Source of the DNA: Apoda limacodes
Taxonomy: Eukaryota; Arthropoda; Insecta; Lepidoptera; Limacodidae
Assembly (NCBI GenBank): GCA_946406115.1
Contig: OX291552.1
Coordinates: 2,728,001-2,792,000, forward strand
DNA: 64,000 bases
Direction of reading: 5' to 3'
Below, in pieces: positions 35,561 to 47,059 of this stretch. Numbering within the stretch: the stretch's first letter is position 1; every line of letters starts with the position of its first letter. Made by a program: the position numbers and the translations under genes. The notes below the pieces were generated by a model. It ran no database searches. It saw nothing but the letters and a program-made list of their open reading frames with translations, and had not been told where the DNA came from.

Positions 35561-35736
35561 ATGAAAGAACAGGAATAGAAATAGAAAAGTATCCCCTTAG
35601 TAAGTCCCTTTGTCAATTTTAGACAAACTATAAAAAGTAAGTTAGAACTTGACACGGGGATTGATTCCACATATTTATTTGATTAATCGCTTTTTTAAAC
35701 AAGTTGGCCTTTAATTTGGTAGAATTGAGGCACAGA

Positions 35737-36311
35737 GTAAAAAAAATACTTAAACGAATTATTTAGTAGATTTGAGTCTCAGAGTAAAAAAAAAACTTTA
35801 ACGAATTACTTAGTATATTTTAGGCACTGAGAAAAAAAACACTTAAAAAAATTATTTATTAGATTTTAGGCACCGAGTAAAAAAATACTTAAACAAATTA
35901 TTTAGTGGATTTGAATCTCACAGTATAAAAACCTTATACAAATTATTCAGTAGATTTGAGGCACAGAGTAAAAAAAAACTATCGAATTATTTAGTAGATT
36001 TGAGTCTCAGAGTAAAAAAAAAACTTTAACGAATTACTTAGTATATTTTAGGCACTGAGTAAAAAAACACTTAAAAAAATTATTTATTAGATTTTAGGCA
36101 CCGAGTAAAAAAATACTTAAACAAATTATTTAGTGGATTTGAATCTCACAGTATAAAAACCTTATACAAATTATTCAGTAGATTTGAGGCACAGAGTAAA
36201 AAAAAACTATCGAATTATTTAGTAGATTTAAGGCACCGAGTAAAAAAATACTTAATAACGAATTATTTAGTAAATTTGAGACATCGAGTAAAAAATACTT
36301 AAACTAATTAT
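35737..36311 (+). repeat. AT-rich minisatellite with higher-order structure
   Basis: About 12 units of 42-50 bp read GAGTAAAAAAATACTTAAAC, then AATTATTTAGTAGATTTGAG and a variable GCACA, TCTCA or GCACC word. A block of about 230 bp starting near 35773 (TGAGTCTCAGAGTAAAAAAA) is repeated almost exactly starting near 36001, so several units were copied together. Confidence 0.9.
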
Positions 36312-37532
36312 TTATACTGTCTACTTAGATCGCTGCCTATTATATTCAGTAAATCTTCAAGCAGTTAGATAACTTTAAATGGCCGTATGCTGAAGTTAAA
36401 TCTACTTTTTGTCCAATAAATCCAATTTGGCTATCTGATGGCCAATAAATTCTGGTTAGGCCGGGGTCAGCGCTGGGGCGGCCAACGCTAATGAGAGAAA
36501 TGCGCTCGGGGCGACGCGACGCGACACGGGGCGGCCGAAAGTCGCTTCTGAGAAGTGCTTCAAAAGTCAACGTTAAATAGAGCAAAATGTTATTATTTAC
36601 TTTGTAAAAAAAAATTAGGTACTTATCCAAATAGAAACTAAGTATTTTAAACTAATCTTTTATACACGTGTTCAAAAACTGTTTTGATAACAACTATTGA
36701 ACTAAGAAGTAATCTATGTATACTAATATCATGACGCTTAAGAGATTTTTTTTAATGCACCAATCTCTGAAATTACCAGTCGGATTTGCATAATTCTTTT
36801 TGCATTTGATAGCTCAAATATCAAGGAAGATTATAAGCTATTTAACATTAAGCTACACCCCTTAAGAGCTGGGCTGATACCGACCAAATTCAATCGCGTA
36901 AGAACAGTTTTATTAAATGCTTTTATAAGGTGCTTTAAGCTTTAGGTATCTTAAGGTGCTTTAAGCTTTAGGTATGTTAAGTTAAGCTAACGCATAATTT
37001 ATTTATAAAATCTTGTTTTTTTTTTTTTTTATTTGTAACTTTGAGCGTTCATACACCTAAAATAAAGTCTTAAACAAAGTTCTAGTTAAATTCGTTTAAT
37101 ACGCCTTTGTACAGTGACGAGGGATACGATTACGATAGAGTCTAACGTACGTTGTCAAAGCAAATCCAACGAGCCCAACTTACGGGAAAACCTTGTTTGG
37201 ATTAAGAGTTTCCGGCTGTACCATTAAACCCTGGACTTTTAGAAAAAATAATTAAAAATGTTAATCATCACGGACATACGAACGAAGCAAGTAGACCTAA
37301 AGATGTTAAATACCCTCCTTTTACAGGTAAAAATACAGGAAGCTTTACGGGCTTTAGTTTCATTCAATGTATCAGATAGAACATGTGTGTGATAAGTGTG
37401 ATAAGTAAGACACAGTGCGCCACACTGGGACACAGTTTATTTGCCTGCCTTTATATTCAACGAACGCAAGTTATTATTTTCAGTTTATTGGTACAGCAAA
37501 TAAAAATAAATAATAAAATAAATAAAAAATTT
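36312..37532. other. Intronic; one GC-rich patch; no gene seen
   Basis: 36460-36545 is GC-rich with a GCGACGCGACGCGACAC run. 36926-36980 duplicates a 27-bp unit (AAGGTGCTTTAAGCTTTAGG). The rest is AT-rich without recognised elements. Confidence 0.4.
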
Positions 37533-37688
37533 CGACTGCAAAAACATTAAGAACTAAAAAGCAATAAAAAAGGTAATACTACTATTTGAACTGACATTAA
37601 AATGAGTTCCATCTGCTTATAGTTAAATATTTGATATATTTTAGCAGCACTTTTTATTGCTTTTTAGTTCTTAATGTTCTTGCAGTCG
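37533..37688. mobile_element. Short MITE (156 bp) with 38-bp TIRs
   Basis: CGACTGCAAAAACATTAAGA ACTAAAAAGCAATAAAAA at 37533-37570 pairs with 37651-37688, with one difference. The core is 80 bp. AT-rich outer flanks also pair loosely, so true ends may lie a few bases further out. Confidence 0.8.
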
Positions 37689-38224
37689 GGATTTTAATTA
37701 TTTATTTATTTATTATTATTTACACCTTTTTAATTTTTTTTATTTTTTACTTTTCCGACTCGCGCTTGACTATTTTATGTACCCTATACAACCGGAAAAT
37801 AAAAACCTTTCATTTGAGACATCATTCAGTGAAATCGGTGGTTACAGGAGGTCACAATGGAACGGACATTCACACATACACTGGCGCGAAAAACAATGTA
37901 GACTTTCCTTTACCTCCTTCTGGATGAGTCGGGTAAATATCTACCTATTAAATGCAAAGTGCGATTGAATGACTGCATAGCTGAAACAACTGGATTTTGA
38001 ATAATGAAATCTGTCATTTTTAAAGTAAATTCATGAAAATTGGTATTTGGACTTCTGGTTGAAGATAAATTACCGTTTTTTGCAGTTTTCGGAAAATTAT
38101 CGCCTAGTGGGCGTGGTCAGTACATACCTGAAGGGTTACCGACTAGTGGCACTTTTTTTGAGCTGCTGCGTGCTTTGGAGGGCACGTTACAAAGTCGCTC
38201 CTGACTTAGTTTTTATATAAACAA
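37689..38224. other. No gene seen
   Basis: Intronic DNA without recognised elements. Confidence 0.35.
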
Positions 38225-38400
38225 CAGTCTGACAGTCGAGTGACTACTTGGTCAATAACGTCAGCCAATTTGCACTGTTCCAGTGCGGTTGACTAAGCCT
38301 CCTTCCTCTAGCCCCTGTTGAAATGTGTTATAGGACAAACAACGTCTGTGGCAACATACTAACACTGAAATCGTATGATGATAAAAGTAGGAGGTTGTCA
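38225..38400 (+). repeat. RTE-like LINE 3' tail fragment
   Basis: GTCAGCCAATTTGCACTGTT, CAGTGCGGTTGACTAAGCCT and CCTTCCTCTAGCCCCTG align with the tail at 15826-15995. Diverged copy. Confidence 0.6.
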
Positions 38401-39351
38401 AAAAAACTGCGAGGAACAGAGACAAGTGCAAACAGACGAGCGCGTTCTATAGAATCGGAAGCGAAATTATCTAAATAATTTGGAATCCGTTTGCAGGGAG
38501 GCTCTTCACATTGTTTTTGGAGGTTGGTATCGTAGGTCTACCTACAAGCGCTTCAAGTGTCCGCAATAATTCTACGGATCCCTAACCTTAATGCGTGTAC
38601 GACTTGCACTTGGCCAGTTTTTGACATTATTATTACCGACTGATTCTTCACTAAAACAACACTTGCATTTGAAACCCGTTGTGTCCCTCGCCATAAATAG
38701 AACCATTTTTCTTCGTTTTGTGCTTCCGCGTCCCTATCTTTACGATACCTATAGGTACATTTACAATAAAACATTAGCTTATTGCACGCCTCATAAGCGG
38801 AGCGGTGAGGTAGTGCTCTACTCTCGACATGTCAAAAAACCCAGTCTTTCGAAACTTAAATGACTTTTTTTTTTAATATAACACTTACAGGATAATATGA
38901 GTGCACTAATATGAAGTTAAATAATCTGTCTAGCACATATGGTACATTTTATAAACAATTAATTTGTTTAATATAATAAATAATAACATTAAAACTAATC
39001 ATTCTTGGACGTCCGTGAGTCTGTGTTTATGTGACCATGTATGTGGCAGAGAAATTGGTCGAAAAATTCATCTTACCGGAATACTTTTGTTTTTAATATA
39101 TAAAGTATTACACTGTGCTGATTCCTAGTTAATATTAGCGTTCTAAGTACTGTCGTTTAATTATAATTTATAAAAAACTAATATACCACTGTATACTGTA
39201 TATCTATATATATATTTTTTATTTTTATTTTATAGTATAATTTTTCCTCACCTTATTTGTTATTTTATTTTAAAAAACTTGAGTTTTTGTTTTAGAATTT
39301 TTTTTTTAAATGTGAATGACCGCTATGATGCGTGCACTTTTGGATTTTCCA
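38401..39351. other. Intronic, no gene seen
   Basis: A scrap of the GGGTTCCGTA family lies at 38571-38625 (GACTTGCACTTGGCCAG). The rest is unassigned. Confidence 0.4.
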
Positions 39352-42250
39352 AATTTTTTTTTTATACCACTAAGGTGGCAAACAAGCACACGGTCCGTCT
39401 GATGGTAAGCGGTCACCGTGGCCTATGGACGCTTGCAACACCAGGGGCATCACTCGCACTTTGCCGACCATTCAAAAATCCAATGACTTCTTTCTTGAAG
39501 AACCCCATACTGTAGTCCTTAGAGAAAACCTTGGCAGGGAGCTCATTCCACAACCCAAGCGTTCGCGGAAGGAAGTTTCTCTGAAAGCACACTGTACGCG
39601 ACCATTTCGGTTCTAAAGTGTGAGAATGAATTCCCTGACGATGGCAAGCGGCGCGATGGTAGATAGTAGCTGTGGGCATCATTTCGAACAATTCCTCAGA
39701 ACACATCCCATTGTACAAGCGGTAGAACACACACAGGGAGGCAAAGTCTCTCCTCAGACTTAAGGGTTCGATACGGCAAGTAAGTTTGTGATCTTAGACA
39801 ATTCTCACAGCCCGTCGTTGAACCGAGTCAAAAGGTCCAAGCTGGTATCCGGGTGCACCTGCCCAGAGATGGCAGCAGTACTCCATATGGGGCCGAACTT
39901 GCGACTTGTAAAGCAGCAGCCTCTGCCCCGACGTGAAGTGCTGCCTCGCTCTGTTGAGTACACCTAGTTTTTTGGACGCCAGCTCCACCTTATCTTGTAA
40001 ATGATCTTGGAACTGAACATCGCTGGAGATGTCGACACCAAGGATCCCAATGCTCTAAGAGATGGAGAGGGGACTGTTCTGGAATTGTGGGACGACAGTG
40101 AATGGGGTTTTCTTAGCGGTGAACGTGCAGACTTGTGTCTTTGTAGGGTTGAATCGAACCAAGTTTACCCGTCCCGGGTCAGAGACCTTGGACAGTGTAG
40201 TCTCGATTTGAGATACAAGTTCTCCGCGGTTTTCCTCCACAGAGGAACGAGGGATGTTTGCACGACCCATGTAATAAGCGTCTCCAGTATTGTCATCTGC
40301 ATAGCAATGTATGTTGTTGATGGATAAAATGTCATTGATATGCAGTAGAAAGAGAGTAGGAGACAGCACAGAGCCTTGCCGGACACCAGCATTAATGTCC
40401 ATGCTATCAGAGCAAATACCCTCAACTACGGTTCGTATGCGTCTGCCGGACAAAAAGCTAGCCACCCATTTGCACAAACCCTCGGGCACTCCGTAAGATG
40501 GCAAGTTCGATAGAAGACCCCGGTGCCAGAACCAATCGAACGCCTTCGCTATGTCCAGGCTACATGCCAATGCCTCCCCCTGACTCTCAATGGCTAGTGC
40601 CCATCGGTGTGTGAGACACACTAGAAGGTCACCAGTCGACCGACCGTGGCGAAAGCCATATTGACGGTCGCTAATCAGGTCGTGTTTTTCAAGGTATCTT
40701 AAAAGCTGGGTGTTGATCACACGCTCCATCGCCTTTGAGAGGAGATAGGTAATAGCGATAGGCCTGTAATTCGATTCGATTGTAATTCGACTGATCTGTC
40801 GACCGTTTTGGGCACCGGATGCATATTCGCGGAAATTGCCTAGTGTGCTAGGAAAGAGCGAAGAGGCGTGTGAGTACAGGACATAACTCAGGGGCACACT
40901 GCTTAAGCACCACTGCTGGTATACCGTTTGGCCCACTCGACTTATGAACGTCTAGAGAAAGCAATGCCCGCCGTGTTATGGAGATTTCCGTTATGGTCTT
41001 ACCGCACCACGGTTTAGTAGATGGTACAAAGACTGCCCAGTAGTTCGGCTTTCTCTTTAGCACTATAGGCCAAGTAAAAGTTCCCTTCGGCAGCTTTGGC
41101 AAGCGACCAGAAAGCACAACTCCCAGAAGGATAGCTCGCAAGTCGCCCACCTATTTTGCCGATGAATTTGAATTTTGCTCTGGCAGGTGCTTTTTTACTG
41201 AACCTCGAGGCAGCATTTAATTTGCATTTTACCTCAGAAATATTCGGATCCTTATTATTACCAGCCGTGGTCCAAGCCTCATATGCAGTTTGCTTAAGAA
41301 TTTTAGCTTCTCTACAAGACCTATTAAACCACGGTCGTTTTTTGACGCTGGCAGCTACTCGCGGGTTAGGAATGTAACATTCCATAACAGCGAGGATTGT
41401 CTCAGTGACTGCGGCTGCGCAGACGTCAGCATCTTCTGAGCTAAAGCAGATCTGCCTCCACGGGTACGATGCATAAAATTCTCGCAATCTATCCCAGTCT
41501 GCCGACTTATAGTGCCACACACGACGCCAATTAGTTGGCCCAGATGGATCGGGTTTTGTGCATCACACTTGAGTCCGAAAGAGTCAGTGGTCCGAGGAGC
41601 CTAAAGGCGCATCCACTGAAACGGAATATCCGTCCGGACGTGTAGTCAGCAGAAGGTCCAGTAAGGAGCTTGTATGGTCCTCTATATCTGGTATCCTCGT
41701 TGGAGAAAGTACCAGCTGAGAGAATCAGATCAATCAGAGCAAATTCATGAGCAGATATCCCTGCATAGTTAGTGGTTCGAGAACTGAGCCACTCACGATG
41801 GTGGGCGTTAAAGTCTCCCAAAATAACTCGTTCTGCTGTGGGATATTGCTCTAGAACTTTGACAGTCTTCAAACTCAGGTGCGTGAAGAGTCGAGTTACG
41901 TCCGTGTCACCGCTATGAAACCTGTATAGGCACGCATAGATACGACTGTGGCCGCCGTAATCTACGCGCACCTACAATATTGACAGGTCCCTGTCTTCAA
42001 GGCTATGAACGCGGCGGCAACAGATATCCTCCCGGACGAACTTACATACACCGGCACGACTCATAAAATTGTGCTCGAGTTTGTAGCCGGGATAATGAAG
42101 GTATGATGTGTCGGCCGGGCAGGATATCTGCGTCTCCGTTAGGAAAATAATGGTCGGCTGCGCAGTTTCTAGATGGTGGTGAACTGTGTTAAGATTGGCT
42201 TTTTTTTTTACTCCGAAACCTTCCCCCGCGTGTGCATAACAAGTTACCAA
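39352..42250 (-). pseudogene. CR1/Jockey-type LINE ORF2: endonuclease and reverse transcriptase, broken
   Basis: This is the most complete retroelement in the window. Reading down the minus strand: an APE-type endonuclease (42250-41530; LTETQIS for the catalytic E, then GDFNAHHREWL), a linker (41520-40850), the RT leading into NYRPIA, GFRHGRSTGDLL, SLDIAKAFD for the first catalytic Asp, RQGSVLSPTLF, and CYADDNT for the catalytic Asp pair. The C-terminal thumb follows (RPHMEYCCHLWAG, FDSVQRRAVRIV, NGMCSEELFEMM), then the 3' tip and A run at 39352. At least four frame breaks separate these pieces (around 41970, 41530, 40850 and 40060), so it cannot make a working protein. The enzyme would nick DNA and copy its own RNA at the nick. 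ORF1 is missing, hence 5' truncated. Zenon-like is my best family guess. Confidence 0.9.
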
Positions 42251-42387
42251 ATTTTAATTACAATCGTAGCTATTGTGTGTGTTTTTTTTCAAGCAAATGT
42301 GTTCAATAGTTTGAGAACTGTCTCTGCTGAAAAAACAGACTGCTTCAATGCATACCCAACACAGTAAGAAGGAGACTTCAGACATTT

Positions 42388-43305
42388 TTTATTATACCAC
42401 TAATCTGTCAAACAAGAGTTACGGTCCGCCTGGTGGTGACCGTTTCAATGTTGCCTACCGTTGTCGCTTGCAACATTGGGGGCATTACTAGCGAGTTTAA
42501 AATCCGACTCCTGTATATTATATTTGTATTTCCTAGAGAAAGCCTCGGCAGGAAGCTCGTCCCACAACTTAAGCATTCGCGGAGAAATTCCTCTCGAACC
42601 TCACTGAACGCGACTTTTTGGTTCCAAGGTGTGAGGATAAATTCTCAGCCGATGGCGAGCGGTGCGCTGATGGAAAGTAGCCGTGGGCATTTTTTCAAAC
42701 AGTTCCTCAGAACATTAGTTCAGTTCCCCAGCGTATTATACAAGCGATAGAAAACACCCAGGGAGGTAAACTATATCTTTCTTCTCAGACTTAAGAGACA
42801 GAAAACTTGAGTAAAAACAAGTATGACGCGATTAGTGCAGCTACATCGCAATTCACTAAGATTTTCATTAAAATACATGAAATAAATGAATAGTTTATTA
42901 CACATCCTTGTTATAAAACAAAACATTTTTTCAAGGTCTAAAGTACTATCACAGCTGTGCTTTTAAACTAATAGCACTTAGAACTTTGAAGATTTGTTTG
43001 CCAAAACATTTAAAAAATCAGTGAAAAGGGGCTAGTTTAATGATTTTTTTTATCTAACAAAAGTTCATTAATCATGTTTTCACGTTTTTCAGGGTCTCAA
43101 TCGTATCTCGAATAACACACTCATTAAATTTTACTTGGATCTGCTCGTCCGATCCGGAGAAACATTTGCCAAAAAAAAAAAATTTAGGTTGTATAACCTC
43201 TTAAGGGTTCGATACTGAGTATGAGATCGTCAACAATTCTCTCAGATCTTCGTTGAACCAAGTCAAAAGGGCCAAGCTGCAACCGGTTATTAGATCTCCA
43301 CAGAA
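42388..43305 (-). pseudogene. Second LINE 3' fragment, split by an insertion
   Basis: 42388-42795 carries the LINE 3' tip and ORF2 C-terminus in reverse (ACCACTAATCTGTCAAACAA, GAAAGTAGCCGTGGGCAT). 43200-43305 continues upstream in the element (AAGGGTTCGATACTGAG, AACCAAGTCAAAAGGGCCAA GCTG). The two parts are one copy interrupted at the CTTAAG word. It is more diverged than the copy at 39352. Confidence 0.8.
42796..43199. mobile_element. 404-bp insertion with CTTAAG duplication
   Basis: CTTAAG occurs at 42790-42795 and 43200-43205 on either side, while the LINE has it once, so it is a 6-bp target duplication. The insert has a 12-A run near its right end and no clear terminal inverted repeats. 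It could be a SINE-like retroposed sequence; family not recognised. Confidence 0.6.
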
Positions 43306-44755
43306 ATCATAGTTATCGCATATTTGAACCCCTTTTTATCAGGATTCTTCGATGAATGCAAGTTTTCTCATTTGCGATTGCCAACTAAAAAATAACCTTT
43401 TATTTTTTATATTGGGAACAACATAGAATCCTAAGCTTTCTATTTGAAATACATTTAATAGTTATAAAAAATAACCTAATTAATTAATACAGGTAGATAC
43501 TCCTATATCACTTATGTACTTGTAGGTACATAAGTACCGAAGTTTGGAGACACGAGCGAAATCAACCGATTTCTATTCAGTGCAGTCACTTCAATTTCAA
43601 TCTCTTGCATAATTTAGTCGAAAGTTAATCTGTATAATCGCTAAACAAGTTTGTCGCGCGGCGCCACCTGCCCTCTCTAATTGCGGGCAGATGTTTGAAA
43701 GTTGTCAGACTCGGCCGTCATCGTGCCGGCAGTCGCCAAATGTTTGCTAATGGCTACTTCGAACCTTTTTGGCGAAAACTTTGCTTAATTTATATCTGAC
43801 CGCAATTAAGTGTTGGCCATCAGCCATGAGCTTTCATGAATTGTAAACATTTTATTATTAACTTATCTCGTAGACTTTCAAGCATAAGACTGAATATCTT
43901 ACTGCAGACAACTGCTGGATGCCAACACCTTTGGACTGTGCGTTACAGAATTCATTGAAGGACTAAATTCAGCAGTGGATCTAATTAATGTATAAGGCAA
44001 GGTATAAGGTAAGGTATGCGCTTGATAAATTCAATCCCAAAATTATAATTTCGAAAACGAAATGTTTTTCATACCTATTATTGCTTACTTAACTATATTT
44101 TCTGTTCCAAGATTTTTAAGGTCCGCTTTTTACCAGATTGTGGCAAAGCCTAAAAGGGGGTATATGTGTTTGACCTGGATGTAAGTGGGACTCTATTTTC
44201 CCTCGCAACTACTAAACGGCTAAACCGATTTTAATAAATTATATCTGATTAGATTCGTCTTAAGCACTAGACTGTCATAGGCCCGAAACGGTAGTAGTTT
44301 ATGAATTTCTTGCATATTATACTGACGACAAAAAAGTGATATTGTATCCAATTTTTGAAAAATAAACTATTTGAATTTGAATTTATATTTAAATTATTGT
44401 CAATCAAAATGGCGGATTTTCGGGGCCAAATTGCTTTTTTGCTTTTCTGTAACTAACATTAAATTTTATTTTTTAATGCGCAATCGCGTTTTTTTATTTA
44501 TTTTAATTACTTTTTACTTGTCAATTTCGTCATTGATTTAAAATCCAACCAATATAAATTCCGCAGAAACATTGAAACAATATTCCGCAAAATTATAACT
44601 TTGTTATATCGTAATTCCGATTTTCTAAAATTAAACACTATACCCTAACATTTAACGTACATCGACCAATGGGATGTAAGTACTACGGTCCGGTCCGAAA
44701 AACAACAATACGTATGGCGGTCAAATGAATTGTAAAAATTGAAACTTTAGCTTAT
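43306..44755. other. Intronic; GC-richer apparently single-copy patch at 43.65-43.83 kb
   Basis: 43650-43830 (GTCGCGCGGCGCCACCTGCC, GACTCGGCCGTCATCGTGCC) shows no similarity to other parts of the window and no open exon. It is a candidate conserved regulatory segment. The rest is AT-rich; 44195-44330 resembles the 'ACTAAACGGCTAAACCGATT' dispersed repeat class. Confidence 0.4.
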
Positions 44756-45260
44756 TAACCGACTTCAAAAAAGGAGGAGGTTTTCAATTCGTCGGAGACT
44801 TTTTTTTAATGTATGTTACCCGATTTCTCGAAGACGCCAGGACCGATTTGAGAAATTCTTTTTTTATTTAAAAGGTTATATTTTCCAGGTGGTCCCATAT
44901 TATTATAGTGATTTTAAAACGAAACTTTTGGAGAAAAAAAATATATTAATGTTAAGTTGGAACTGGTGAAACGCCTGTGTTGATGATTGTATAAAACTTT
45001 GTTACGAGTAAAAAGGAATTCGTCACTGAAGAGTAAAAAAAAAAACCTTTTTAACAAAAAAAATAACCGGCTTCAAAAAGATGCACAAAAAAGGTAAAAA
45101 TAATAACTAATTTTCAAAAATCTGATCTGAATTACAGTTTGAAGTTAGTGTCTACGAGTATGTACCTATGTAACAGTTTATAACACACTTTGCTTGCATG
45201 ACACCAATTTCAAACTGTAATTCAGATCAGATTTTTGGAAATTAGTAATTATTTTTAATT
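44756..45260 (+). repeat. 'CCGACTTCAAAA...GGAGGAGG' repeat with a ~41-bp inverted repeat
   Basis: Starts ACCGACTTCAAAAAAGGAGG and follows the copy at 23590 (GAGAAATTCTTTTTTTATTT, TTTTGGAG). At its end 45102-45142 (TTTTCAAAAATCTGATCTGA, ATTACAGTTTGAA) pairs with 45209-45250. The inverted part recurs without its partner at 25395. Confidence 0.7.
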
Positions 45261-46279
45261 AATTATTAGTAGTTGTTTTTTTTTGTTAATTTTAATATAG
45301 ATTTTGGAATCTGCGTCACCACGCCCACGTCCATTCCAAACTTCACACAAACAGTAGTAGGTGCACAAAAGTCGTGTATATTTTGAAGTTGCAGACATGA
45401 ATAACCAAGTTTATACGCGGGCAGTTTCCTATGGACGCGTACTGGTTATGTATAAAATGGAAAAATGCGTACTAACAATAAGAAACACAACAAAAAACAA
45501 AATTACCAATTTAGTGCAGTCGTTCGGAAGTTAGGGCGTTACCAAGGGAAACAGGAATTCATTTTTATATATTCAGAAAATAATATTTTAACTTTAGCTG
45601 AAGCTACGCAACAGTTATTTAATTTCTAACTGTTATGAATATTAAAACAAAACAAAAGGTTTGTTCCACCTGGTGCTACCATCCTAAAATTTTGGACAAA
45701 AACCTGATTAAATAACTTATATATGTATAATGGTGAAATCGTTTCCTTGCTTTTTCTTTTACCCAATTTTCGCGAAAAACGGCGGGCGTGCAATTATTCT
45801 ATAATATCTTCTCGTACTGGTGAAGGCTCGTACTGTGACGACTAATTTCAACCTAACAGTAAGGCGTAAAACATAAAAAATAACATCGCAATTGTATGCG
45901 AAAATATTACAATATCCGCCATTTTGGATAGGCACTTTCCAAACCTGAATTACCGTTAGGTCCGGACAAACGGCTCCGGCTAACAAAGATGCTGCCTTCG
46001 CAAACATTAAACTCTCATGAATAATAAAGCTTATCCCTTATTGACAAAAGGGTAGAGTTGAAAATAACTGGTAAGAGAGTTTCTGGAAGGAAAATATAAG
46101 TTAGTGTTGGTAGATGTTACCAAATGTACCTACTATGTGTGTCTTCAGAGACAATATGTAAATGGTTATTTTTTTAGGGTACCGTGTACTTTTAGTTAAT
46201 GGTAATAATATATTTCCTTTCTTACAGGAATTTGGAACGTATCCTTCTGATATTATAAATGCGAAAATTTTTAAGTTTG
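45261..46279. other. Intronic, no gene seen
   Basis: No recognised element; a minus frame of 82 codons (45759-46007) lacks domain features. Confidence 0.35.
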
Positions 46280-47059
46280 ATATATCGCACATCTAGTTCT
46301 TTAAAGTCATAAATGTCATTTTGTAAATTGTACAACACAGCACTTTAAAGATATTTTTTTTGTCACAATTTGTCTGCGATGATTTTTTTATTAATGTTTG
46401 TTCATTTATGTACGATTGAAGTAAAAAAAGAAACGAAAAATTTTAAAAGAACATACAAAATATGCAAAAAAAGTGCAACGACACCCACATTTGTGGTATT
46501 TTTGCACTAAATGATGTCATCTCCGTAACTTGTGACAAAAATGATTATAATATTTATTGTGAATAATACACGAAAATAAAGTAGGTATCTATTTATTTTA
46601 ATGTTTTAGATATAAAATAACTTGACACTTTCGAAGTCTTAACGTAAATTAAATTTTATTTTAAGTTGACGGATTTCACTAATGGCATCGTAGTAGCTGA
46701 TATTTGATATTCAGCCTGTTTAGCCTACTTATGTTATTTTTATTATGATGGTACAGTAATCACAGATCAGATTCCTTAAAAATAAAATTAAAAATTCAAA
46801 TATACCAAACATCTCACCACCTTTGTAAAACTAATTTTAAAGCATAAGTAGGACAAAAGTAGGTGCGTAAGAAAGTGCTTGAACTAATTAAGTACTTCAA
46901 TTTAACTTAAAGTTTAAACCTTATGATGATGAGGTATGACACCTTTGTAAAATCAGTCTCAATATTATTAAAAATTCAAAAAACAAAAATTGGCCTTTCT
47001 AGAAAATAAATTATTAATAATTATGTATGTATATAATTTTTAATGCAATTTTAAAAAAT

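Noticed and set aside
40001..40327. Plus-strand frame of 108 codons
   Set aside because: Antisense shadow of the LINE reverse transcriptase, whose motifs are clear on the minus strand.
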